A stretch of DNA of 64,000 nt from Martinezella lusitana (GCF_016901135.1 NZ_JAFEVL010000062.1:1-64000); one strand, 5' to 3'. Shown: positions 52,119-62,528, counted from the first letter of the stretch. The notes: generated by a model not told the origin, from the sequence alone. Numbers and translations are program-made.

Positions 52119-53078
52119 ATGGCTGCCGTCTTCCCGGGATTGGATCCCGCCGCCTACAAGCCGCATGCGTTGCACTACAGTGAGCGCATGTGGCCCGAGA
52201 CCAATTGCTACATCGATCTCTGGATCGAAGTGCTCTCGAGCCTGAAGCTTCAGCCGGAAGCCATGCTCGGCTTCACCATGGGCCAGGATTTCGAGGGCGA
52301 CCAGTTCACCTTCTTCAAGGTGCCGCTCGAAGATCTCGAAGCACTCTACGGCATCCGCTGCACGGAGCTTGCGATCTACGACAAGATCCAGCATCACGTC
52401 GCCGAGCAGATCGGCCGCGGCCGGCTCTGCCTGGTGGAGATGGACTCCTTCTTCATGCCGGATACGCAGGGCGTCGGCTATCGCCGCGAGCATGGCAAGA
52501 CGACTGTCGCGATCAACCGGCTGGATATGGAGGAGCGCAGGCTCGACTATTTCCACAATGGCGGATTCTTCCAGCTTTCGGGCGAGGATTTCGACGGGCT
52601 GTTCCAGCTGCAACTGACGGAAGACGACCTGCCGTTCCTGCCCTATACGGAATTCGCGAAATTTTCCGACAAGACACCGGGCGAAGCCGCCATCCGGCAA
52701 ACATCGCGGCAGCTGCTGTCGTTCCATTTCCGCCGCCGTCCGCAGGCCAATCCCATCCGCGCCTTCGCCGAGGTCTTTCCCGTGCAGGTCGAAGCGGTTG
52801 CAGAACGGCCTTTCGGCTTCTTCCACAAATATGCCTTCAACATGCTGCGCCAGCTCGGCGCCAATTTCGAGCTTGCGGGCAGCCATCTCGACTGGCTGAC
52901 GGCGGATTTCTCCGATGCCGCCGCTGAAGCGCGGCGGATTTCCGAAGCGGCGAAATCGGTGCAGTTCCAGCTTGCCCGCGCCATCACGCGCAAGAAATTC
53001 GAGCCATTGCGGACAGCGCTTGATCCGGCCGCCGATGCGTGGGATGCCATGATGGGGCTGCTTGAACGGAAGCTCTGA
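52119..53078 (+). CDS. DUF1839 protein of the aminoacyl-carrier cluster
   Basis: A 319-residue soluble protein matching the DUF1839 family, of unknown reaction. Conserved-looking stretches include NCYIDLWIEVLSSLKLQPEA, GFTMGQDFEGDQFTFFKVP, VEMDSFFMPDT and the C-terminal FGFFHKYAFNMLRQLGANFE. It starts 8 nt after the ligase stop codon; a longer open frame overlapping the ligase is rejected. Its fixed position behind the ligase suggests that it uses the aminoacyl-carrier protein, for example as a transferase or condensation enzyme, but that is inference. Confidence 0.85.
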   Translation: MAAVFPGLDPAAYKPHALHYSERMWPETNCYIDLWIEVLSSLKLQPEAMLGFTMGQDFEGDQFTFFKVPLEDLEALYGIRCTELAIYDKIQHHVAEQIGRGRLCLVEMDSFFMPDTQGVGYRREHGKTTVAINRLDMEERRLDYFHNGGFFQLSGEDFDGLFQLQLTEDDLPFLPYTEFAKFSDKTPGEAAIRQTSRQLLSFHFRRRPQANPIRAFAEVFPVQVEAVAERPFGFFHKYAFNMLRQLGANFELAGSHLDWLTADFSDAAAEARRISEAAKSVQFQLARAITRKKFEPLRTALDPAADAWDAMMGLLERKL

Positions 53079-53156
53079 CCGGCTTCCGTTCGATTGCGAA
53101 ACGGCTCGGCGATTTCGGGATAGATGTGGGGCGGGGAAATCCCCCGGAAAGATGTC

Positions 53157-55628
53157 ATGGGCGGGCGCTTGGCTGATATCGGCGGCGGAATGCGGCTGAG
53201 CGAAGGGTGGAATCTGGTGCTGACGGATGCGGGCACCTGTGCCCTGCCTTCCGACGTGCCCTTTTCGGCCGGCTTGATCCCTGCGCCGGTGCCGGGCACC
53301 GTGGCAGAGGCGCTGGAAAAGGCCGGGCTCTTCGACCGCGCGAAACCTCACCCCCTCAACGACCGGGATGCCTGGTATATCTGTCGCATGGTGGATGTGG
53401 ATGCCGGTGATGCGGTGCTGCGGCTGGAAGGGCTGGCAACACTCTGCGAGGTCTTCCTCAACGGTCAGAAAATCCTCGTCTCCGAAAGCATGTTCGAAGC
53501 CCATGATATCGCCGTGAGCCTGCTTGGCGGTGATGAGCTGGCGCTGTGCTTCCGCGCTCTGGGGCCACGGCTTTCAGAGCAGGGTTCCCGCGCCCGCTGG
53601 CGGCCGCAGATGATCACGCCGCAGGGCCTCCGGTTCGTTCGCACGACATTGCTCGGCCACATGCCGGGCTGGTGCCCGGAAATCCATGCCGTCGGCCCAT
53701 GGCGACCGGTTTCCCTTCTGCGCCCGAGCGCGCCTGTGATCCGCGACCTCTCCCTGCGGCCGGATTTGCTCGATGATGGCGAAGGCCGGCTCTATGCGTC
53801 GCTTTCGATCGAAGGCGATGCCGGGGAGATCGTCCTGCGCTGCGGTGAAGTCGAGCAGGCTTTCGAACGAGACAGTCCCGGCCGCTACAACGCCATCCTG
53901 AAAATTCCCGGTGTGGAACCGTGGTGGCCGCATACGCATGGCCTGCCGCACCTCCATGAGGTCGCGCTTGTCATCGACGGCGCGGAATATCCCCTCGGAA
54001 ACACCGGCTTTCGACGGCTGTCGGTCGATCGCGGCGCCGACGGGCAGGATTTTGCTGTTGTCATCAATGGCGCACGGATCTTTTGCCGCGGCGCGGTCTG
54101 GACGGCGGCCGACATCGTGCGCTTGCCCGGCAGCCGCGAGGACTACGAACCCTGGCTGCGGCTGGCGGCTGAGGCCGGCATGAACATGATCCGCATCGGC
54201 GGCACCATGGCCTATGAGGCGCCGGATTTCTTCCGCCTCTGCGACGAACTCGGCCTGCTGGTCTGGCAGGATTTCATGTTCGCCAATTTCGACTATCCGA
54301 AGAGTGACAAGGCGTTCAACGCCCATGTTGAGGCGGAAGTCTCGCAACTTCTTAGCCGTACGCGCCTGTCGCCTTCGCTTGCCGTTCTTTGCGGCGGCAG
54401 CGAGATCCATCAGCAGGCGGCAATGATAGGCCTGCCCGAGCGCTTCTGGGCAAGCCCGATCGTCGAGGAAATCATCCCGCCGGTCGTACAATCGCTGCGG
54501 CCCGATGTGCCCTATGTCGTCAACTCTCCCTCCGGCGGCGCCATGCCGTTTTCTCCGAATGCCGGCGTCACGCATTACTACGGTGTCGGCGCCTATATGC
54601 GGCCGCTCGCCGATGCGCGCCGTGCCGATGTCCGCTTTGCGGCCGAGAGCCTGGCATTCGCGCATGTGCCGCAGGCCCGCACGCTCATCCGGCATCTGAC
54701 GGTTCCTGCCGTTCATAGCCCGCTATGGAAGGAGCGCGTTCCGCGCGATCGCGGCGCCTCCTGGGATTTCGAGGATGTGCGCGATCATTACCTTCAGGAA
54801 CTTTACGGCTTCGAGCCGAATCGATTGCGGCGGGAGGATCCGGATCTCTATCTCAGCCTCTCGCGCGCCGTGACCGGCGAGGTCGCGGAAGAGACCTATG
54901 CCGAGTGGCGGCGGCAAGGTTCGGGTTGCAACGGCGCGCTTGTCTGGACACTGCAGGACCTGCTGCCCGGCGCCGGCTGGGGTGTGATCGACTCCACGGG
55001 CGAGCCCAAGCCGATATGGTATGCGTTGCGCCGCGCCTTCCGGCCCGTGCAGGTGCTGTTGACAGACGAAGGCACCAACGGTCTCGACGTGCATATAATC
55101 AACGAGAGCGATGCGGCGCTTGATATCGCGCTCGAGGTTTCCTGCCTGCGCGACGGCCGTCAAAGAGTGGTGGGCGGCAGCCGGGAATTGGTGGTCGAAG
55201 CTCGCGGCAAGCAGAAGATAGCCTGTACGGATCTCTTCGGCGCCTTCTTCGATACGACCTACGCCTTCCGCTTCGGGCCGCCTTCGCATGATGTGACGGT
55301 GGCACGGCTGACGGCACCCGGTACCGGCGCGCTGATTGCGGAAGCCTTTCATTTCCCGCTCGGCAGGGCGGCCGCATTCCACGACGCGGAGATTGCGGCA
55401 TCGGTCCTGCAGGAGGGCGAGGATTGGTTCCTGGATCTTCGCAGCGACCGTCTGGCGCAATCGGTGCAGATCGATTTCGAGGCCTATCGGGCCGAGGATG
55501 ACTGGTTTCACCTGCCGCCGGACGGCAGCCGGCGGGTCCGGCTTCACCGGCGGGCAGGAATACCGGCCGACTCCGTTCCGATGGGTCAGATCCGCGCCAT
55601 CGGTAGCCGGCGAATCGTCGAGGTTTGA
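53157..55628 (+). CDS. GH2 glycoside hydrolase, beta-mannosidase-like
   Basis: An 823-residue glycosidase-like protein of family GH2. It has an N-terminal sugar-binding jelly-roll domain (WYICRMVDVDAGDAVLRLEG), an Ig-like domain, and a TIM barrel starting around EAGMNMIRIGGTMAYEAPDF. The barrel keeps LVWQDFMFANFDYP, the putative acid/base Glu416 in LCGGSEIHQQ (other mannosidases have NE here) and the putative nucleophile Glu497 in FAAESLAFAH. There is no signal peptide, so it is probably cytoplasmic. It follows DUF1839 by 78 nt. GGAAAG supports the start at 53157; 53124 and 53190 are alternatives. Its product or substrate may be a sugar linked to the aminoacyl-carrier pathway. Confidence 0.85.
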   Translation: MGGRLADIGGGMRLSEGWNLVLTDAGTCALPSDVPFSAGLIPAPVPGTVAEALEKAGLFDRAKPHPLNDRDAWYICRMVDVDAGDAVLRLEGLATLCEVFLNGQKILVSESMFEAHDIAVSLLGGDELALCFRALGPRLSEQGSRARWRPQMITPQGLRFVRTTLLGHMPGWCPEIHAVGPWRPVSLLRPSAPVIRDLSLRPDLLDDGEGRLYASLSIEGDAGEIVLRCGEVEQAFERDSPGRYNAILKIPGVEPWWPHTHGLPHLHEVALVIDGAEYPLGNTGFRRLSVDRGADGQDFAVVINGARIFCRGAVWTAADIVRLPGSREDYEPWLRLAAEAGMNMIRIGGTMAYEAPDFFRLCDELGLLVWQDFMFANFDYPKSDKAFNAHVEAEVSQLLSRTRLSPSLAVLCGGSEIHQQAAMIGLPERFWASPIVEEIIPPVVQSLRPDVPYVVNSPSGGAMPFSPNAGVTHYYGVGAYMRPLADARRADVRFAAESLAFAHVPQARTLIRHLTVPAVHSPLWKERVPRDRGASWDFEDVRDHYLQELYGFEPNRLRREDPDLYLSLSRAVTGEVAEETYAEWRRQGSGCNGALVWTLQDLLPGAGWGVIDSTGEPKPIWYALRRAFRPVQVLLTDEGTNGLDVHIINESDAALDIALEVSCLRDGRQRVVGGSRELVVEARGKQKIACTDLFGAFFDTTYAFRFGPPSHDVTVARLTAPGTGALIAEAFHFPLGRAAAFHDAEIAASVLQEGEDWFLDLRSDRLAQSVQIDFEAYRAEDDWFHLPPDGSRRVRLHRRAGIPADSVPMGQIRAIGSRRIVEV

Positions 55629-55653
55629 TTGAGGTGCGGCAAATGCCGACACC

Positions 55654-55887
55654 TATCTCGCTCTTGGCGGGCGAGAAAGTAAAAACTTAGGATTGGGCGC
55701 GGGCTTGTCCCTCGTCTAATTCTTAGTTTTTACAAGAGCGAGGGTAGGTATGGGCGCAAGAAAACGACCCCCTCTCTTGCAATTTCAATGGCTTAGAAAT
55801 TGCTCTAAACTTTCGAATGTGAAGCGTCTCCAGTGACGCAATTCCTAAACCAGTGAAATTACTTTCTCGCCCGCCAGGGGCGAGATA
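55654..55887. mobile_element. MITE-like element with 29-nt terminal inverted repeats
   Basis: TATCTCGC...GGCGGGCGAGAAAGTAA (55654-55682) is repeated inverted at 55859-55887 with 27 of 29 positions identical. Inside, GTAAAAACT with ATT and AAT with AGTTTTTAC form a second imperfect inverted repeat. No open frame for a transposase fits in the 234 bp. It lies between the convergent GH2 and ugpC-like genes and is richer in AT than they are. No clear target duplication is visible. Confidence 0.65.
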
Positions 55888-55912
55888 ATTCGGTGCACTC
55901 CATCGGCTTCCC

Positions 55913-56992
<1,080 letters not shown>

Positions 56993-57036
56993 GGGCGCTT
57001 CCTCCTTGTTCGTCCTGGTGGCTACCGGGGCAACGT

Positions 57037-58107
57037 TCATGACGGCCTCCAGCTCTTGTATTTTGCGCTTTCCGGTCCGACAGGAAAGCGGACTTCGGTG
57101 CGCGTTTCCGATGATTCATAGAATGCCGTGACCAGCTCCAGCGCCTGGCGGGCATCGGCTGTCGTCACCGGCAGCGGTCCGCCTGAAACCAAGGCTTCGT
57201 GGAACAGCTTCATCTGCGAGTTGAAGCGGTTGGGAATAGGCGTCCAGTTCGCCAGCAGCGCATCGATCTTTGCGGCGACCTCGTCATTGGCCGGGATGAT
57301 CTTCCAGGGGTCCTGGCCGGGGCTGTAGGGCTCATGGTTGCTTTCGATCAACACATTCTCGAAGGCAAGCCGCAGGCGGCTGATCTGCTCCTGCGAGCCG
57401 AGCGTGGCGCTGATGGTGGCGAGCGCGCCGTTTTCCATCAACAGGCTGGCGCTGGCGCAGTCCTCCACCTCGATATCGTTGACCCTCGTCGCGACGCGGC
57501 CGAAGAGGCCTGCGATCGGTCCCATCAGATAGGTCAGCATGTCGTGCAGATGGATGGAATGCGTCATCAGCACGCCGCCGAGCTCCGTCGCCCATTTGCC
57601 GCGCCAGGGGACGGCATAATAATCGGCGCCACGCACCCAATGGGTCTCGGAGGTGGCGACATAGGCCTTCCCGGCAATGCCGGCGTCGACAACGCGCTTG
57701 GCCTTCTGGATGCCATCGCCGTAGCGATACTGGAAGATCGGCATCAGCTTGCCCCTGGCCGTCTTCTCTGCAGCAATGACGGCATCGACATCGGCGAGCG
57801 ATCCCACAAGCGGCTTCTCGCAGACCACATGCTTTCCGGCCGCAAGCGCCTGCATGATGAGCTCGAAATGCGAGCCGGGCGGGGTGCAGATATCGATGAT
57901 GTCGATATCGGGCATGTTCAAGACTTCGGAGAAATCCTTGACGCGCTTCTCGATGCCGAATTCGTCGCCGACGGCATTTAGGCGCTCCTCGTTGAGATCG
58001 CAGAGGATGGCAACTTCGAAGCGGTCGGAATGGGGCAGATAGCCTTCGACGATGTGGGAGCGGCCGATACCGAGACCGATGATCGCGACTTTCTTTACGT
58101 CGGACAT
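57037..58107 (-). CDS. Gfo/Idh/MocA-family oxidoreductase
   Basis: A 356-residue NAD(P)-dependent sugar dehydrogenase. It has an N-terminal Rossmann fold (KKVAIIGLGIGRSHIVEGYL), the family motif CEKPL in GKHVVCEKPLVGS, and a C-terminal catalytic domain with GGVLMTHSIHLHDMLTYLMG. It starts 7 nt after the upstream oxidoreductase gene. The adjacent importer suggests a sugar, sugar acid or inositol-like substrate, but the compound cannot be read from the sequence. Confidence 0.9.
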   Translation of the reverse strand: MSDVKKVAIIGLGIGRSHIVEGYLPHSDRFEVAILCDLNEERLNAVGDEFGIEKRVKDFSEVLNMPDIDIIDICTPPGSHFELIMQALAAGKHVVCEKPLVGSLADVDAVIAAEKTARGKLMPIFQYRYGDGIQKAKRVVDAGIAGKAYVATSETHWVRGADYYAVPWRGKWATELGGVLMTHSIHLHDMLTYLMGPIAGLFGRVATRVNDIEVEDCASASLLMENGALATISATLGSQEQISRLRLAFENVLIESNHEPYSPGQDPWKIIPANDEVAAKIDALLANWTPIPNRFNSQMKLFHEALVSGGPLPVTTADARQALELVTAFYESSETRTEVRFPVGPESAKYKSWRPS

Positions 58108-58114
58108 ATGCGGA

Positions 58115-59140
58115 TTACCTTTGAATGCTGTTGAGCGATGTTGCCTCGGCAAGCGCCTGCGCCTTCAGCGCCAGCTCCATAGCCTTGAAGCAATGTTCCT
58201 GGCCCATCGCCGTTTCGGTGCGGTCACTTATGTCGGCGGCCAGTTGCCGGCCATAGGGCAGGTCGAGGCCGGTGCAGTCGATATGCTGCATGCCCTTTCG
58301 GTCGGTGAGGAAGAGATGATCGGCGCCGGGGCGGCCGGCGACATCGATATATTTGCGCAGCTCGATCGTGCCCTCAGTGCCGACGATGAAGAGGCGGCCG
58401 TCGCCCCAGGTGGAGAGACCGTCCGGCGTGAACCAGTCGACGCGGACATAGCCCGTTACGTCAGGCGTGCGCAGGTGGAAGTCGCCATAGTCCTGCAGCC
58501 CGGGCGTCTCGGGATTGGCGCGGTTGGACACGGTTGCCGATAGCACCTCTGCTTCGAGCGAGCCGGCGAAGAACAGGAACTGCTCGCATTGATGCGAGGC
58601 GATGTCGGTGATGATGCCGCCGTAGCGCTTGCGGTCGAAGAACCATTCCGGCCGGGTCGGTTTGCGCAGCCGGTGCGGGCCGAGGCCGGTCGTGTGGATG
58701 ACCTTGCCGATGGCGCCGGCCTTGACCAATTCGCCGGCCTTGACGGTCGATGCCGTCTCGAAATGCTCGGAATAGAGAATGGAGACGATGCGCCTGGTCT
58801 CGGCCTGTACCTTACGCACGTCGGCGAGCTGATCCAGCGTCACCATGCCCGGCTTGTCGAGCATCACGTCCTTGCCGTGGCGCATGGTCTCGATGGCAAG
58901 GCCCGCCCGTTCGCTGGAGATGGCCGCGCTGACGATCAGCGCGATGGAGCGGTCCTCGAGGATTTCCCTTTTGTCGACAACGCGTTTCGCCTGCGGAAAG
59001 CGCTCAGTGAAGACGGCCGCAAGGTCGTCCTCTATGGCATGGAACGCGACCAGTTCCGCGCCGGCCCGCAGCATGACGTTGACCTGGCCGTAGATGTGAT
59101 CGTGATTGAGGCCGATGGCGGCAAAGCGCAGCGCGCTCAT
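58115..59140 (-). CDS. Gfo/Idh/MocA-family oxidoreductase, second paralogue
   Basis: A 341-residue oxidoreductase of the same superfamily as its downstream neighbour but clearly divergent. The Rossmann start is ALRFAAIGLNHDHIYGQVNV, without the usual GxGxxG. The usual EKP reads DKPG (DVMLDKPGMVTLDQL), and the C-terminal half has ITDIASHQCEQFLFFAGS with the His region. The Lys-Pro pair is kept, so catalysis is plausible. AAGGAAA precedes the ATG at 59140. It follows the permease pair by 73 nt in the same direction. Confidence 0.87.
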   Translation of the reverse strand: MSALRFAAIGLNHDHIYGQVNVMLRAGAELVAFHAIEDDLAAVFTERFPQAKRVVDKREILEDRSIALIVSAAISSERAGLAIETMRHGKDVMLDKPGMVTLDQLADVRKVQAETRRIVSILYSEHFETASTVKAGELVKAGAIGKVIHTTGLGPHRLRKPTRPEWFFDRKRYGGIITDIASHQCEQFLFFAGSLEAEVLSATVSNRANPETPGLQDYGDFHLRTPDVTGYVRVDWFTPDGLSTWGDGRLFIVGTEGTIELRKYIDVAGRPGADHLFLTDRKGMQHIDCTGLDLPYGRQLAADISDRTETAMGQEHCFKAMELALKAQALAEATSLNSIQR

Positions 59141-59213
59141 ACGACATTTCCTTTCAATGGGTTTCTCAGGATGCGGTCCCAAATCTTGGGTTTTCGGGAC
59201 CGTACGGTTCGTA

Positions 59214-60098
59214 TCAGCGTTTGAGGCCTGCCGTGGCAATGCCGTCGATCAGCAGCCTCTGGAAGAAGAGGAAGATCAGGAAGACCGGGATCAGCGACAG
59301 GCTCGACATGGCGAACAGGCTGCTCCAGTCGGAACTTCCCGTGGAATCCACGAAGGAGCGCAGGCCGAGCTGCACGGTGTAGGTATTGATATCGGAGAGA
59401 TAGATCAGCGGTCCGAAGAAATCGTCCCAGGTCCAGATGAAGGAGAAGATGGCGGCGGTGGCGAGCACCGGCAGCGACAGTGGCAGCATGATGCGCCAAT
59501 AGATGCGCCAGGGGCTGCAGCCGTCCATCATGGCAGCCTCGTCCAACTCGCGAGGGATGCCGCGGAAGAACTGCACCATCAGGAAGATGAAGAAGGCGTC
59601 GACCGCCAGGAACTTCGGCACGACCAGCGGCAGCATGGTCTTCACCCAGCCGAGCTTGAGGAAGAGGATATATTGCGGGATGAGCGTGACGTGATAGGGC
59701 AGCATCAGCGTGCCCAGCATCAGCGCGAACCAGAAATTCTTGCCCCAGAAATCCAGCCGCGCGAAGGCATAGGCCGCCAGCGAGCAGGAGATGACGTTGC
59801 CCATGACCGAAAGCACGGCGATAACAACCGAATTCCAGACGAAGGTGCCGAAGGTGACCTGACCGCCGAACCAGCCGCGGGCATAGGAGCTGAAGTCGAA
59901 TTGCGACGGGATCAGCGACGCCGTGCCGAAGATCTCGTTCTGGTCCTTGATCGAGCCGGAGAGCATCCACAGCAGCGGATAGAGCATCACGATCGATGCG
60001 GCGATGAGAGCGGTGTGGACGAGGACGGAGACGAACCAGGGACGCTCGCGCGGCGCGTTCATATCCTCGGCAAAATGGGTGAGTTTCGCGTCAGTCAT
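59214..60098 (-). CDS. Sugar ABC transporter permease, MalG type
   Basis: A 294-residue inner-membrane permease of a carbohydrate importer with six predicted spans. The EAA motif lies near the C-terminal half (IPRELDEAAMMDGCSPWRIYWRI), and the first span reads LVHTALIAASIVMLYPLLWM. It overlaps the partner permease gene by 8 nt. Confidence 0.92.
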   Translation of the reverse strand: MTDAKLTHFAEDMNAPRERPWFVSVLVHTALIAASIVMLYPLLWMLSGSIKDQNEIFGTASLIPSQFDFSSYARGWFGGQVTFGTFVWNSVVIAVLSVMGNVISCSLAAYAFARLDFWGKNFWFALMLGTLMLPYHVTLIPQYILFLKLGWVKTMLPLVVPKFLAVDAFFIFLMVQFFRGIPRELDEAAMMDGCSPWRIYWRIMLPLSLPVLATAAIFSFIWTWDDFFGPLIYLSDINTYTVQLGLRSFVDSTGSSDWSSLFAMSSLSLIPVFLIFLFFQRLLIDGIATAGLKR

Positions 60099-61059
60099 CG
60101 TAGTGAACCCAATAACGAGCGGAGAGGAAGGAGAAGGTGGTGAAGATCGCGATGATGATCACCAGGACCCAGGCGAGTGCGGCAGCATAGCCCATGCGGA
60201 AGTAGCCGAAGGCTTCCTGATAGAGGTAGAGCGTGTAGAACAGCGTCGAATCGATCGGGCCGCCGGTGCCGGAGGAAATCACATAGGCCGGCGTGAAGGC
60301 CTTGAAGGCGTCGATGGTCTGAACCACCGCATTGAAGAAGATCACAGGCGTCAGCAGCGGCAGGGTGATCTTGAAGAAGATCCGCCTCTTGGACGCGCCA
60401 TCGAGGCTGGCGGCTTCATAGAGATCGGTCGGGATCTGTCTGAGGCCCGCCAGGAAGATGATCATCGGCGAGCCGAACTGCCAGATGGCCAAGATGACCA
60501 GGGTATAAAGCGAATAGTCCGGATTGGAGATCCAGCTCGGGCCGTTGATGCCGAAGACATACCAGAGCAGGGTATTGATGATGCCATCGGCATCGAAGAT
60601 CTGCCGCCACAGCACGGCAATGGCGACGCTGGAGCCGAGCAGCGACGGCAGGTAGAAAATGGCGCGATAGACGGGAAGGCCGCGAATGCCGCGGTTGAGA
60701 AGCAGCGCCACCGAGAGTGCGAAGGCAAGCTTCAGCGGCACGGAACAGACCACATAGAACAGCGTCACCTTCATCGACGACAGGAATTTGTCGTCCGCCG
60801 TGGCGATGCGCACGTAATTGTCCCATCCGACCAGGTTCGGCGACTGGAGCAGATTGTAATCTGTGAAAGACAGGTAGAGCGACGCGATCGCCGGTCCGAG
60901 GGTCAGCCCGAAGAAGCCGATGAACCACGGCAGGAGAAAGAGATAGCCCGGCGCGTTGCGCGAGAACGCGCTCGGCGCCTTGTAGGTGGTCTCCACGCGC
61001 ATTGGCGCGCGCGTACCGACGGCCAAGCCGCCGGCAACGCTCTTGCTGTTTGTACCCAC
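60091..61059 (-). CDS. Sugar ABC transporter permease, MalF/UgpA type
   Basis: A 322-residue inner-membrane permease, partner of the downstream MalG-type protein, with six predicted spans. The EAA motif reads PTDLYEAASLDGASKRRIFF. A 40-residue polar N-terminus precedes the first span (YLFLLPWFIGFFGLTLGPAI). It starts 4 nt after the binding-protein stop. Confidence 0.92.
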   Translation of the reverse strand: MGTNSKSVAGGLAVGTRAPMRVETTYKAPSAFSRNAPGYLFLLPWFIGFFGLTLGPAIASLYLSFTDYNLLQSPNLVGWDNYVRIATADDKFLSSMKVTLFYVVCSVPLKLAFALSVALLLNRGIRGLPVYRAIFYLPSLLGSSVAIAVLWRQIFDADGIINTLLWYVFGINGPSWISNPDYSLYTLVILAIWQFGSPMIIFLAGLRQIPTDLYEAASLDGASKRRIFFKITLPLLTPVIFFNAVVQTIDAFKAFTPAYVISSGTGGPIDSTLFYTLYLYQEAFGYFRMGYAAALAWVLVIIIAIFTTFSFLSARYWVHYDD

Positions 61060-61063
61060 GGTA

Positions 61064-62347
61064 TCAGCCTCGCGTAACGTTTGCTGCTGCCTGTTCAGTG
61101 AACTTCGCCCCGGCGTCCTGCGCGCTGGTCTTGCCGAAGGCCACTTCCTCGGCGATCTTTTTCAGCAGGAATGCATTCTCGCCGGCGCCGTTCGGCGGAG
61201 ACGGCGGCAGTGCTCCGACATGCGGCGTCAATCGGCCGATATAGTCGACGACCTGCTTGCTCGTCGCATCGAGATCCGGGGTCAGGAGATCGCGGATCTT
61301 CGGCGAAGGAGGAACGCCGCGCTCGACGCCGAGCGTCTTGGCGCCCTCCGGATCCTCCACCAGGTAATTGACGAAAGCGACGGCAGCGTCCTTGTTGGCA
61401 GAGGTCGCCGAAACCGACATCAGCATCGAGGGTTTCAGATATTGGCCGGGCTTGCTGTCGGCGCCGACCGGATAGGAAACGATATCGAGCTTTTCCTTCA
61501 CGAGGCCCTGAATGGCGACGAACTGGTTGGAATGGGCGTAGCTGACAGCTGCCTTCTTGGTCACGAGCATGTCGGTTTCGAGGGTCTGTTGGTCGAGTGC
61601 CTGTGCATCGGCCGGAACGCAGGCGCCGATCTTGCGCATATGCCCCCAGAAGTCGAACCATTCGGTGGCATCCTTGGCTTCGAAGGCCAGCTTGCCGTCG
61701 GCGGTATAGAGCGCCTTGCCGCGCTGGCGCAGCCAGCATTCGAAGGCCGGCTCTCCGCCGCTCGCATCCGCCGTACCGTAGAAACCGCGGCGCTTCTTGG
61801 CAGTCGTCACCTTGGCGCAGGCGTCGCCGAGCTGCTCCCATGTCATGCCGTCATGCGGCGGCTCGACGCCGGCTTCGGCCCAGGCCGCCGCATTGACGAC
61901 GACCATCGAGGAATTGACGCCGAGATTGACGCCGTAAATCTTGTTGTCGACCTTGCCGGAATCGATATTGGCCGGACCGAAATCCTCGATCGCGAGGCTC
62001 TTGCCGAGATAGGGCGTCATGTCGAGCAGCGCGCCGCGGCGGGCATACTCGAAGATGTAGCGATAGTCCATCTGGATGAGGTCGGGCGCATTGCCGCCGC
62101 CCGTCTGCGTGGCAAGACGCGTCCAGTAGCTGTCCCAGCCGAAGGATTCGCCGGCGATGGTGACATCGGCATTCTTGGCCTGATAGGCCTTGACGGCTGC
62201 GAATGTGCGGTCGCTTCGCTCCTTCGATCCCCACCAAAGAAGGCGCATCGCGGTTGCCGCATTGGCGCGGGAAAGTCCGATACTGCTGAAAGCTAGCGTA
62301 GCTGCCATGCCGGCAATCAGCTGCCGGCGGTCGATCGTCAAAGTCAT
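61064..62347 (-). CDS. Sugar ABC transporter substrate-binding protein
   Basis: A 427-residue periplasmic binding protein of the family 1 (UgpB/MalE-like) type and the first gene of the importer operon. The N-terminus (MTLTIDRRQLIAGMAATLAF) has a twin-arginine pair followed by a hydrophobic stretch and ANA cleavage site, so it may be exported by Tat as a folded protein. The mature part includes LLWWGSKERSDRTFAAVKAY. The promoter with the TetR-type operator is directly upstream. Confidence 0.92.
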   Translation of the reverse strand: MTLTIDRRQLIAGMAATLAFSSIGLSRANAATAMRLLWWGSKERSDRTFAAVKAYQAKNADVTIAGESFGWDSYWTRLATQTGGGNAPDLIQMDYRYIFEYARRGALLDMTPYLGKSLAIEDFGPANIDSGKVDNKIYGVNLGVNSSMVVVNAAAWAEAGVEPPHDGMTWEQLGDACAKVTTAKKRRGFYGTADASGGEPAFECWLRQRGKALYTADGKLAFEAKDATEWFDFWGHMRKIGACVPADAQALDQQTLETDMLVTKKAAVSYAHSNQFVAIQGLVKEKLDIVSYPVGADSKPGQYLKPSMLMSVSATSANKDAAVAFVNYLVEDPEGAKTLGVERGVPPSPKIRDLLTPDLDATSKQVVDYIGRLTPHVGALPPSPPNGAGENAFLLKKIAEEVAFGKTSAQDAGAKFTEQAAANVTRG

Positions 62348-62397
62348 CCTGGTCTCCTCCCCAGTAAACCGATGATTTACGAACTGCTTTGCATGAT

Positions 62398-62442
62398 ATA
62401 ACTATTTGGTTACAAGTTGGATAGAAATGCGACCGCTGTCAA
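62398..62442 (-). promoter_or_regulatory. Importer promoter with TetR-type operator
   Basis: On the minus strand TTGACA (62437-62442) is followed 20 nt later by CTTGTAACC, part of an imperfect palindrome GTAACCAAATAGTTAT (62398-62413). The same TTGACA, spacer of about 20 nt, CTTGTAACCA arrangement occurs at 63279-63325. Confidence 0.6.
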
Positions 62443-62528
62443 GCGTCAATCGTGTCACAATCAAAACGACGTCTGCGAGAGCCGGTGGCGCCCCTCGCGG
62501 GAAAGATCGATGCGGGAGGAGGTTCGTC

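Noticed and set aside
55654..55887. Complete insertion sequence
   Set aside because: Only 234 bp long and without any frame that could encode a transposase.
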